From Acidobacteriota bacterium (lineage in GTDB: Bacteria > Acidobacteriota > UBA6911 > RPQK01 > JADFOI01): a stretch of 20,920 nucleotides of DNA. Every line of letters begins with the position of its first letter. The first letter of the stretch is position 1. Positions 8,045 to 14,663 of this stretch are shown one piece after another. The translations under genes were made by a program, and so were the position numbers. The notes under the pieces are model-generated. The model ran no database searches and was not told the DNA's origin. It saw only the letters and a list, made by a program, of their open reading frames with translations. The stretch spans positions 1 to 20,920 of the forward strand of contig JACZQQ010000018.1 of the NCBI GenBank assembly GCA_022545645.1. The letters run 5' to 3'.

Positions 8045-9076
8045 TCAGAACTGGCGAAGAAAGCGAATGTCGTTTTCAAAAAACAAGCGAGCATCATCCA
8101 CCTGATACTTTAGCTGGGCAATGCGATCGATCCCCATACCCCAGGCAAACCCCGTGTATTTTTCACAATCGTAACCCACCATCTCGAAGACTCGGGAATG
8201 AACCATCCCGGCGCCCATAATCTCAATCCAACCACTGCTCTTGCAGACTCGGCAACCTTCCCCAGAGCAGAAAATACAGCTAATATCCACTTCTGCTCCG
8301 GGCTCGACAAACGGGAAGTAACTGGGTCGGAAGCGCACCTGAGTGTCAGCCGAGAACAACTCTTTAAGAAAGACCTCCAACGTCCCTTTCAAGTCAGCCA
8401 AGGTGATCCCTTCATCAACCACCAGGCCTTCCATCTGGTGAAACATCGGACTGTGGGTGGCATCGGTTGCATCGCGCCTGTACACCCGCCCAGGGACAAC
8501 GATTTTCAAAGGTGGATCCTGCTTTTCCATGGTCCGGATCTGTACCGGAGAGGTATGGGTTCGAAGCAGTAAAGTATCGGAAAGATAGAGCGTATCCTGA
8601 TCGTCTCGAGCGGGATGCCCCTTGGGAATATTCAGTGCTTCGAAGTTGTAATAGTCCGATTCGACTTCAGGACCGGACACAACGGTAAAGCCCATCCGGA
8701 CGGAGATCTCCTCCATCTGCCGCCAAACACGCCGCAGCGGGTGAATTCCGCCACGCGCAGCCTCGTATCCAGGTAAGGTGACATCGATTCGCTCCGTGGC
8801 CAGTTGCAAGCGGCGTTCTTCTTCCTTGAACTTGGCCAGTCGCTCAGACAGCTCCGCCTGCACCTGGGCCTTCAACTCGTTGAGTTGCTGACCCGCCTCG
8901 GATCGTTCTTGAGGAGTCAAAGCACCGAGTTTCCTGAGTTCCAGGCTGATCAGCCCTCTTTTTCGACTGAGGTACTTGTCCTGGAGATCAGAGAGCTCGT
9001 CTGAACCAGAAACGGGCTCCAGGTCTTGACAAAACTCGTCCCACAAAGGATGAACTCTGTCTGGGGAGGATTTCAT
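8045..9076 (-). CDS. pheS: Phenylalanine--tRNA ligase alpha subunit
   Basis: The 343-residue class II catalytic subunit forms Phe-adenylate and transfers it to tRNA-Phe. An N-terminal helical coiled-coil arm (about residues 15-100) is followed by the class II core. Visible motifs are GFTVVSGPEVESDYYNFEALN, HPARDDQDTLY, the motif 2 region GRVYRRDATDATHSPMFHQ, the FRPSYFPFVEPGAEVDI stretch, and motif 3 GFAWGMGIDRIAQLKY. A CIFC...CRVC four-cysteine cluster lies near residue 272, as in several PheS sequences. ATG 9076 lies 8 bases after the rplT stop. Length is normal. Confidence 0.96.
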   Translation of the reverse strand: MKSSPDRVHPLWDEFCQDLEPVSGSDELSDLQDKYLSRKRGLISLELRKLGALTPQERSEAGQQLNELKAQVQAELSERLAKFKEEERRLQLATERIDVTLPGYEAARGGIHPLRRVWRQMEEISVRMGFTVVSGPEVESDYYNFEALNIPKGHPARDDQDTLYLSDTLLLRTHTSPVQIRTMEKQDPPLKIVVPGRVYRRDATDATHSPMFHQMEGLVVDEGITLADLKGTLEVFLKELFSADTQVRFRPSYFPFVEPGAEVDISCIFCSGEGCRVCKSSGWIEIMGAGMVHSRVFEMVGYDCEKYTGFAWGMGIDRIAQLKYQVDDARLFFENDIRFLRQF

Positions 9077-9084
9077 GGCCCTCG

Positions 9085-9471
9085 TTAATTCGCTTCAAGG
9101 GGGGGAGGAGAATGGGTGGCGACCGCCTCTTGCGCCGTCCGCACAATTTCCTCGAAGGCCTTATGATCACGCACCGCCAAATCCGCAAGCACCTTTCGGT
9201 TGAGACTCATACCCGCCTTATTGAGACCGTGGATCAATCGACTGTAAGAGCAGCCATGTTGTCGAGCTGCGGCTGCGATACGAATAATCCAAAGCCTGCG
9301 AAACTGTCTCTTCTTCTGTCGTCGGTCCCGGTAGGCATAGGCGAGCGACCTTAGGACCTGCTGTTTGGCAGCCTTATGCAGCTTGCTCTTGGTTCCCCAA
9401 TAGCCCTTGGCCTGTCTCAGAATTTTCTTCCGGCGTAGAAGCCGTTTATTTCCACGTCTTACTCGACTCAT
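9085..9471 (-). CDS. rplT: 50S ribosomal protein L20
   Basis: The 128-residue basic r-protein is needed early in 50S assembly. Its N-terminal basic arm (MSRVRRGNKRLLRRKKILRQAKGYWG) and C-terminal globular part (WIIRIAAAARQHGCSYSRLIHGLNKAGMSLNRKVLADLA) are both diagnostic. It is slightly longer than the usual ~118 because of a Pro/Glu/Asn tail. It lies 10 bases after rpmI. L20 is the autorepressor of the infC-rpmI-rplT operon in other bacteria, but no obvious L20 mimic was picked out in this leader by eye. Confidence 0.97.
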   Translation of the reverse strand: MSRVRRGNKRLLRRKKILRQAKGYWGTKSKLHKAAKQQVLRSLAYAYRDRRQKKRQFRRLWIIRIAAAARQHGCSYSRLIHGLNKAGMSLNRKVLADLAVRDHKAFEEIVRTAQEAVATHSPPPLEAN

Positions 9472-9481
9472 AATCCCAACT

Positions 9482-9676
9482 CTATCTCAGTTTGAGCATC
9501 CTTTGGACACGCTTTTCATCACTCTTACTGACGATCGCCCATTTCCTCATATTTCTCTTTCGCTTGGGCGTTTTCTTGGTCAGAATATGACTGTGATGGC
9601 TGCGTCGCCTCTTTATTTTCCCTGATCCGGTCAGCTTAAACCGCTTGGCTGCCGCTCGTTTCGTCCTTAATTTCAT
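9482..9676 (-). CDS. rpmI: 50S ribosomal protein L35
   Basis: The 64-residue, very basic protein matches the L35 family end to end: MKLRTKRAAAKRFKLTGSGKI, then RRRSHHSHILTKKTPKRKRNM, ending KRVQRMLKLR. It is a structural component of the large ribosomal subunit. It sits between infC (77-base gap) and rplT (10-base gap), the conserved order. The gap from infC holds one copy of a 25-bp repeat also found upstream of the HU gene. Confidence 0.96.
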   Translation of the reverse strand: MKLRTKRAAAKRFKLTGSGKIKRRRSHHSHILTKKTPKRKRNMRKWAIVSKSDEKRVQRMLKLR

Positions 9677-9716
9677 AATTGCAAATCGTATCTTACACTA
9701 TAAGTATCTCGTTGAG

Positions 9717-9741
9717 TAAATACGGTGGCGTTTGTGGCTGG
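9717..9741. repeat. 25-bp dispersed repeat, copy 1 (infC-rpmI gap)
   Basis: The plus strand reads TAAATACGGTGGCGTTTGTG and continues with GCTGG. It matches the copy at 12856-12880 at 20 of 25 positions. Each copy begins a few bases after the stop of a leftward gene (infC here) and before the next leftward gene (rpmI). Function unknown; a protein-binding site or remnant of a small repeat family are both possible. Confidence 0.5.
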
Positions 9742-9753
9742 AGGTAAAGTGTC

Positions 9754-10269
9754 CTAAGTGCCCGGCTTCTTGGGGCTCAAGATCATGGTCATGGTGTGCC
9801 CTTCCAGCTTGGGCGCTCTTTCCACTGCCGCAAGATCCTTGAGCTCATCGAGCAAACGTCGCAAAATCTCTTCCCCGATATCAGCGTGGGTGACTTCTCT
9901 GCCTCGAAACATCACCGTAGCCTTAACCTTGTTTTCTTCCTTCAGAAAGCGGATACAGTGATTCTTCTTGAATTCAAAATCATGATCGTCAATTTTGGGC
10001 CGAAACTTGACCTCCTTGACCTGAACCATCTTCTGATGCCTCTTGGCCTCCTGGGCCCTCTTGCTCTGCTCATAGCGGTATTTGCCGTAATCCATGATCC
10101 GGCAAACCGGTGGCTTGGCCCCGGGTGCAACTTCCACCAGATCCAGTCCTTGCTCGTCCGCCAGTTGAAGCGCCTGACCGGGCTTCATGATTCCTAACTG
10201 CTCTCCATCTGCGTCAATGATCCGCAGTTCAGTGGCTCTGATCTGATGATTGATGCGAGTTCTATTAAT
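9754..10269 (-). CDS. infC: Translation initiation factor IF-3 (ATT start)
   Basis: The 171-residue factor prevents premature subunit joining and proofreads start codons. The N-domain (INRTRINHQIRATELRIIDADGEQLGIMKP) and C-domain (FRPKIDDHDFEFKKNHCIRFLKE, KVKATVMFRGREVTH) are complete, with GAKPPVCRIMDYGKYRYEQ between. A start at the Met codon at 10188 would delete the first 27 conserved residues. The reading continues upstream to ATT 10269-10267, with GGAGG at 10276-10280 and a 6-base spacer. ATT is the known rare start of infC in other bacteria, where IF-3 represses its own translation by discriminating against it. The start overlaps the thrS stop codon. Confidence 0.94.
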   Translation of the reverse strand: MNRTRINHQIRATELRIIDADGEQLGIMKPGQALQLADEQGLDLVEVAPGAKPPVCRIMDYGKYRYEQSKRAQEAKRHQKMVQVKEVKFRPKIDDHDFEFKKNHCIRFLKEENKVKATVMFRGREVTHADIGEEILRRLLDELKDLAAVERAPKLEGHTMTMILSPKKPGT

Positions 10270-12079
10270 GCTCTTCCTCCACTACTTTCTTATCCACAAG
10301 ATCATGGATCAGGGTGGCCAGCTCCTCAACTTTCATGGTTCCCTGCTCACCCTGAAAGCGATTGCGCACCGCAACAGTTTGGCTTTCCGCCTCACGCTCC
10401 CCCACAATCAGCATGTAGGGAACTTTCTGCAGCTGGGCCTCCCGGATCTTGTATCCTACCTTCTCATTCCTGAGGTCCGTTTCCACCCGGATGGACCCTC
10501 TCTCGACCTCTCTGAGTGCCTTTTGGACCTCAAGCGCGTAGGGGTGACTCTTTTCGCTGATCGGAATAATGAGCGCTTGAACCGGGGCCAGCCAAAGCGG
10601 AAAGGCCCCCCCATAATGCTCAATGAGAACTCCCATGAAACGCTCCAGAGATCCCAGTAAAGCTCGATGGATCATGACCACATGGTGATCCCTGGAATCT
10701 GTTCCCACATAGGTCACATTGAAACGCTCGGGCAGGCTGAAATCAAATTGAAAGGTGCTAAGCTGCCAGGAACGGCCCAGCGAATCGATCAAAGACACAT
10801 CGATCTTAGGACCGTAAAAAGCGGCTTCTCCTTCGCATCGCTCATAGGACCATCCCTTGCGCTCCAGTGCTTGAACCAACACGGATTCGGCATTCTCCCA
10901 GTCCTCGGGACTGCCTGCATAGTCTTTGCCAGCGGCGGGATCCCAAACGGATAAGGCCACTTCATAACGGTCAAAGCCAAAGCTTTTCAAAATGTATTCC
11001 GCCAAATCAAGAGTCTGGGTCACTTCGTCCATGACCTGGTCAGGACGACAGAAGATGTGGGCGTCATCCTGGGTAAAACCACGTACCCGCAACATCCCGT
11101 GAAGAGTTCCTGATTTTTCTTTCCGATAGACCGTGCCGAACTCTGCAATCCGCAAAGGCAACTCCCGATAACTTCGTTTGCTGGACTGATAAATCAGAAT
11201 ATGCCCCGGGCAGTTCATCGGCTTGAGCACGTACTCTTCCTCATCGAGAGGCAAGGTGAACATGTTCTCCCGAAAGTATTCGTAATGCCCCGAGGTCTTC
11301 CACAGGTCACTCTTGGCGATATGAGGTGTGTAAACGAACTGATATCCTCGTTTCTCCAGCTCCAGGCGCAGAAACCCTTCGATCAGCTCTCGGACCTTAG
11401 CTCCTTTGGGGTGCCAGAGAATCAAGCCGGGGGCGACTCGATCGGCAACACTAAAAAGGTTCAATTGTTTCCCCAGTCGACGATGGTCACGCTTGAGAGC
11501 CTCCTCTAAATTATCCAGGTAATCTCGAAGCTCCGCTTCCTGGGGAAAAGCGGTCCCGTAGATACGTTGCAGTTGTTCACGCTGTTCATCCCCTCGCCAA
11601 TAGGATCCGGCAATGGACAACAGCTTGAATGCACCCAGTTGGGAGGTTGAGCACACATGAGGCCCGGTGCAGAAATCAACCAACTCTCCCAACTTGTAAC
11701 AAGAGAGAATCTCCCCGTCTCGCTCCTCGATCAGTTCGGTCTTGAGATCTTCCCCTTTCTTCTGAAAGAACTTCAGTGCCTTCTCCTTGCTGACTATGGA
11801 AGGCTCAAAGGGTAGATCCTGACTCCTGAGTTCCTGCATCTTCTTCTCGATGGTTTCCAGATCTTCTTCGGTCAACCGGCGAGGAGTCTGAAAGTCGTAG
11901 TAAAACCCTTCGCTGGTAGCCGGTCCAATTCCTAAATGCACCTCGGGGTACAGCTGGGTTACGGCCAACGCCATCAGATGAGATGTGGAATGGCGCAGGA
12001 TTTGCAGAGCCTCCTCGGAATCCGTCACCTCCAAAACCTCCCCATCTCTGTGGATGGTCCTAAACCTCAGATCCGACAC
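10265..12079 (-). CDS. thrS: Threonine--tRNA ligase lacking the N-terminal TGS domain
   Basis: The 604-residue class II synthetase charges and proofreads tRNA-Thr. The editing domain has the HSTSH (HxxxH) and FCTGPH (C-x3-H) motifs. The catalytic core has zinc ligands Cys in MNCPGH, His in DDAHIFC and a His in YVGTDSRDHHVVMIHRA, plus the EKSGTLHGMLRVRGFTQDD motif 2. A C-terminal anticodon-binding domain (FPLWLAPVQALIIPISE) ends the protein. A longer frame opens at 12175 but reads through tRNA-Val, so it is rejected. GTG at 12079, preceded by AGAGGCAAG, is the best start. Only about 25 residues then precede the editing domain, so the roughly 60-residue TGS domain is absent. The stop overlaps the infC start. 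Confidence 0.92.
   Translation of the reverse strand: MSDLRFRTIHRDGEVLEVTDSEEALQILRHSTSHLMALAVTQLYPEVHLGIGPATSEGFYYDFQTPRRLTEEDLETIEKKMQELRSQDLPFEPSIVSKEKALKFFQKKGEDLKTELIEERDGEILSCYKLGELVDFCTGPHVCSTSQLGAFKLLSIAGSYWRGDEQREQLQRIYGTAFPQEAELRDYLDNLEEALKRDHRRLGKQLNLFSVADRVAPGLILWHPKGAKVRELIEGFLRLELEKRGYQFVYTPHIAKSDLWKTSGHYEYFRENMFTLPLDEEEYVLKPMNCPGHILIYQSSKRSYRELPLRIAEFGTVYRKEKSGTLHGMLRVRGFTQDDAHIFCRPDQVMDEVTQTLDLAEYILKSFGFDRYEVALSVWDPAAGKDYAGSPEDWENAESVLVQALERKGWSYERCEGEAAFYGPKIDVSLIDSLGRSWQLSTFQFDFSLPERFNVTYVGTDSRDHHVVMIHRALLGSLERFMGVLIEHYGGAFPLWLAPVQALIIPISEKSHPYALEVQKALREVERGSIRVETDLRNEKVGYKIREAQLQKVPYMLIVGEREAESQTVAVRNRFQGEQGTMKVEELATLIHDLVDKKVVEEEH
10276..10280 (-). promoter_or_regulatory. 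Shine-Dalgarno deciding the infC ATT start
   Basis: GGAGG on the minus strand lies inside the last thrS codons, 6 bases before ATT at 10269. It supports translation of infC from the full conserved N-terminus and coupling to thrS termination. Confidence 0.75.
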
Positions 12080-12102
12080 CTTGCCTCTATCTAAAATAAA
12101 AA

Positions 12103-12177
12103 TGGTAGGTGCGAGCGGATTTGAACCGCTGACCCCTTCCGTGTCAGGGAAGTGCTCTCCCCCTGAGCTACGCACCT
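12103..12177 (-). tRNA. tRNA-Val (GAC anticodon), CCA encoded
   Basis: The cloverleaf was folded by eye on the minus strand. The acceptor AGGTGCG pairs with CGCACCT. The D arm is GCTC/GAGC. The anticodon arm is CTTCC/GGAAG with loop CTGACAC, giving anticodon GAC for Val. The variable loop has five bases, and the T arm AGCGG-TTCAAAT-CCGCT follows. Discriminator A and CCA complete it. All stems are fully paired. It lies about 23 bases upstream of the thrS start with no room for a separate promoter, and is followed by a T-rich tract (ATTTTTATTTTAG). Processing of a shared transcript is therefore likely, and the tract could lower read-through into thrS. Confidence 0.96.
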
Positions 12178-12501
12178 ACGGACTGTTGCCAAAACCTACA
12201 ACAGACAACTCACCAGGGACAAACCCTTCTCCAGTCCCTGGCTCGTTGTCTGTTGGGTGTTGTCGAGTTCTAATATCTCCCGCCATAAAGCTGCGCTATA
12301 TCGTCCCAAGCGCTGCACATCCTGCGGTCCCTCGCCAGAACGCGACAGCCTCCGGTAGTGTATGACCGAAGGTTTGAGAGTCGCTTCGTTCGCACCCAAC
12401 GTCACCCGTCAGTTGCCTGTTCCCGATAGGAACTCTCCTCATCCGTTGACCCAGGAAACCCTCACCCTCAGCGATACAACGCCACTCGATGCACGGGGAC
12501 A
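12178..12501. other. 324-base gene-free stretch with several hairpins between HU and tRNA-Val
   Basis: No credible coding frame was seen; the short frames here have no recognisable domain. The stretch is rich in small palindromes: GTTCC/GGAAC (12419-12433), CCTCCGGT/ACCGAAGG (12349-12372, one G-U), GCGCT/AGCGC (12293-12313), and the large hairpin at 12199-12255. It is downstream of HU and upstream of the tRNA-thrS operon, so it should hold the HU terminator and the operon promoter. No convincing -35/-10 pair was found for the latter; TTGTCC-18-TAGGTT on the minus strand is a weak candidate. Confidence 0.4.
12199..12255. repeat. Long hairpin upstream of tRNA-Val
   Basis: The outer arms CAACAGACAAC and GTTGTCTGTTG (11 bp) enclose a 3/3 internal mismatch (tca/ctc), inner arms CCAGGGAC and GTCCCTGG (8 bp), and a 13-base loop. 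On the minus strand it is followed by TAGGTTTTGG, a poor U-tract. It could be the HU terminator, an element in the tRNA operon leader, or a small mobile palindrome. Confidence 0.7.
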
Positions 12502-12774
12502 CTATTGGATCGCTTCTTTGAGAGCCTTGCCGGCCGAAAATTTCGCAACTTTCTTGGCCGGAATATTGATCGGTTGTCCAGTCTGGGGATTACGTCCCAC
12601 CCGAGCGGCCCGGGTGGACGCTGAGAACGTCCCAAATCCCACGATGGTTACTTTATCTCCACCTTTGAGAGACCTTTGAACGTTCTTCACAAAGGCATCC
12701 AATGCATCCTGTGCCTGGGTCTTCGTGATGCCGGCGTCTCTCGAAATGGCTTCAACTAACTGACCTTTGTTCAT
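12502..12774 (-). CDS. hup: HU-family nucleoid DNA-binding protein
   Basis: The 90-residue protein binds and bends DNA as a dimer and compacts the nucleoid. The helical N-terminus (MNKGQLVEAISRDAGITKTQAQDALDAF) precedes the HU signature GFGTFSASTRAARVGRNPQTGQPINIPA, where the flexible beta arm carries the Asn-Pro tip that intercalates in the minor groove. Ends with KVAKFSAGKALKEAIQ, normal length. AAGGAGGAGAG directly before ATG 12774 is a strong ribosome-binding site, fitting a highly expressed protein. It has its own promoter candidate upstream. Confidence 0.97.
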   Translation of the reverse strand: MNKGQLVEAISRDAGITKTQAQDALDAFVKNVQRSLKGGDKVTIVGFGTFSASTRAARVGRNPQTGQPINIPAKKVAKFSAGKALKEAIQ

Positions 12775-12796
12775 CTCTCCTCCTTGTGATTTACTG

Positions 12797-12825
12797 ATTC
12801 TAGGGTTAGTTGATGGGCGAGTGAA
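12797..12825 (-). promoter_or_regulatory. Candidate sigma-70-type promoter for the HU gene
   Basis: On the minus strand TTCACT (12825-12820, 4 of 6 to TTGACA) and TAGAAT (12802-12797, 5 of 6 to TATAAT) are separated by 17 bases, ending about 22 bases before the HU start. Position and spacing are good; no start-site data. Confidence 0.45.
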
Positions 12826-12855
12826 TTCCTATCGCCCTTTGTCTCTCTGGTTTCA

Positions 12856-12880
12856 TAAATACGGTAACGTTTGTTGACGG
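12856..12880. repeat. 25-bp dispersed repeat, copy 2 (upstream of HU)
   Basis: The plus strand reads TAAATACGGTAACGTTTGTT and continues with GACGG, matching the copy at 9717-9741 at 20 of 25 positions. It lies immediately after the stop of the leftward CTP-like gene, on the far side of the HU promoter candidate. Confidence 0.5.
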
Positions 12881-12882
12881 GG

Positions 12883-14142
12883 CTAAGCAGCCTCTCTCAA
12901 CAACCGCCTACGGACTTCCTTGAGTCCCTCCTCAAATTGCAGCGCTTGAATTGCGGCGCTGAGATCCTGGTAAAACTGATCTCCCAGAGCAGTTTCGCCT
13001 TCATCAGGGGTATTGTCAAAATAAAATTTAGTCACAAAGTCCTGATCGGGAGATCTCACCTCCGGAGCAATCCCCGAATCGTTCAGTTTTCTGCTCTGAA
13101 TGGGTACCCCTGTGGAACGATAAAAGAGCCCCGTCAGAATTTCCAGGACGGAACCATCCTCGAGATAAATCAGGTCCTGAACTGAACCCTGACCATCGGT
13201 CCTTTCTCCCACCGTCCCAGCGATGTCATGATCCTTCAGAGCGGCAACAAAAACTTCCGCTGCGCCGCTACTGCCCCGGTCCATCAACAAAACGACTCGA
13301 ATACCGGAAACAAGCGGTTCCGTCAAGGACACAAATTCCGTTTTCTTGCCCTCTCGATCGCTCACCGTCAAAATCTTCTTGCCCTTGGGAAGAAACAAAT
13401 CACTGATCTCGACTGCCTCTTCAAAGGCCCCCAGGGCCGTTCCCCTCACATCCACCAACAGACCTTTCATACCGGAAGAAAGCAACATCTTCAGCTTTGC
13501 TGAAACGAGTTGGGCAACGCCTTCTTCAAAGTGCGGGATCGACAAAAGTCCAATCCCCTCTTCCACAATACGGGCGGAAACCTCGGGCAGCGGCAGGTTT
13601 TCGCGAACCAGGTCAACCTGGGAAGGGGCACTCCGACGGGCCCGAATCACGCGGAGATGGACGGAACTCTCCTCGGTGCCCAGCAGCAACTTGCGGGCCT
13701 CCCACAGACTCATTTGACTGGTCATCTCTCCATCGATGGACTCGAGAAGATCGCCTGTACGCAAGCCTCTTTGCTGTGCGGGACTGCCTGAAACAACGGA
13801 GACGACATAGGCATAACCATATCGTTTGGAGAGTATGATTCCGGGTGAGGCAGTCAGCTCACCCCTGGACCGCTGAATCTCTTGATAGGTCTCCCGATCG
13901 ATGAAACTCGAATAGGGATCCAGGGCCTCCATCATTCCCTGTATCCCCCCTTGCATTGCTTTCTCCATATCAGGTTCCTCAACGTAATCCTCTCGGACTT
14001 TGCTGAGAATATCGGTGAAAATTTTTAGATCTTGATAGGCGTTGTCTTTTGCTGAAACTCTGTTCAGCATTCCACCCACTAAACCATAAACCACGAAGAG
14101 CGCGGAAAAGAAGATGACGATAATTTTGGCTTTACGAAACAT
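12883..14142 (-). CDS. S41 C-terminal-processing-protease homologue, predicted catalytically inactive
   Basis: The 419-residue protein has an N-terminal membrane anchor or signal (residues about 7-25), so the body is extracytoplasmic. The fold matches CTP/Prc: a helical N-part (YVEEPDMEKAMQGGIQGMMEALDPYSSF), a PDZ domain (about 95-185, with SVVSGSPAQQRGLRTGDLLESIDG), then the S41 core. In the core DRGSSGAAEVF...GERTDGQGSVQ aligns without gaps to the Prc motif, but the catalytic Ser is Gly293 and the catalytic Lys is Gln318, exactly 25 residues apart as in active enzymes. The NPGG loop is also changed (DVRGTALG). The frame is intact, so a maintained PDZ/S41 pseudoprotease with a binding or scaffold role is inferred. 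GAGGA precedes the ATG. Confidence 0.88.
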   Translation of the reverse strand: MFRKAKIIVIFFSALFVVYGLVGGMLNRVSAKDNAYQDLKIFTDILSKVREDYVEEPDMEKAMQGGIQGMMEALDPYSSFIDRETYQEIQRSRGELTASPGIILSKRYGYAYVVSVVSGSPAQQRGLRTGDLLESIDGEMTSQMSLWEARKLLLGTEESSVHLRVIRARRSAPSQVDLVRENLPLPEVSARIVEEGIGLLSIPHFEEGVAQLVSAKLKMLLSSGMKGLLVDVRGTALGAFEEAVEISDLFLPKGKKILTVSDREGKKTEFVSLTEPLVSGIRVVLLMDRGSSGAAEVFVAALKDHDIAGTVGERTDGQGSVQDLIYLEDGSVLEILTGLFYRSTGVPIQSRKLNDSGIAPEVRSPDQDFVTKFYFDNTPDEGETALGDQFYQDLSAAIQALQFEEGLKEVRRRLLREAA

Positions 14143-14249
14143 CCATTTCCTCTAAACAACCGGGGCTCAGCCGCGATATGATACTAGCTTAGGAACTTTG
14201 CGGAAATAATGCAAGAAAATGCGGTAGATTATGAGTGTAGGCGATTTCC

Positions 14250-14663
14250 ATGAGTCGATGGATGGCCTTGGATGTGGGCTCCAAGACAATCGGAATCGCC
14301 ATTACGGATCCCTTGAAAGTTACGGTCCGGCCTCTGAAGACTCTGATGAGAGAAAACTTGGATACAGATGCTAAGCGAATCGGCGAGCTCATTGACGAGC
14401 AGGACATTGAACGACTTGTTGTGGGAATGCCCCGGCATCTAGGAGGTGAGAGAAGTGGCATCGCTGATCTCATCGAACCTCTGGTGAAGCGGTTGGAACA
14501 GAACCTTGAAATTCCCATAGCATCCGCGGAAGAGCGCTTATCGACCAAGGAAGCAGAGAGACTTATGGCGGAAATGGCCTTGCCTCTAGCCGAACGGAGA
14601 AAAAGAAGGAATGAATTCGCAGCAGCTGTCATTCTCGAGTGGTATTTAGAGGAAGGCCGATGA
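14250..14663 (+). CDS. yqgF: YqgF/RuvX-family RNase H-like protein
   Basis: The 137-residue protein belongs to the putative Holliday junction resolvase family, also linked to pre-16S rRNA 5' processing. The first strand ALDVGSKTIGIAITD carries Asp8, VVGMPRHLGGERSG is the family loop, and AEERLSTKEAE supplies Glu95. The third acidic position, Asp in the usual D-x-x-A-A-x-x-I-L helix, is Asn121 here (RRNEFAAAVIL), with a Glu immediately after it. Length is typical. It is divergent from the CTP-like gene and overlaps mltG by 4 bases (ATGA), a common yqgF-mltG pair. Confidence 0.9.
   Translation: MSRWMALDVGSKTIGIAITDPLKVTVRPLKTLMRENLDTDAKRIGELIDEQDIERLVVGMPRHLGGERSGIADLIEPLVKRLEQNLEIPIASAEERLSTKEAERLMAEMALPLAERRKRRNEFAAAVILEWYLEEGR

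Noticed and set aside
12080..12175. N-terminal extension of thrS from an ATG at 12175
   Set aside because: It translates almost the entire tRNA-Val gene and adds no TGS-like sequence.
12103..12177. tRNA-Val as an integration (att) site
   Set aside because: No integrase, no repeated tRNA 3' end and no cargo genes in the window; neighbours are housekeeping genes.
12196..12405. Small minus-strand frame as a possible gene between HU and the tRNA
   Set aside because: It runs through the long hairpin and has no recognised domain or good ribosome site.
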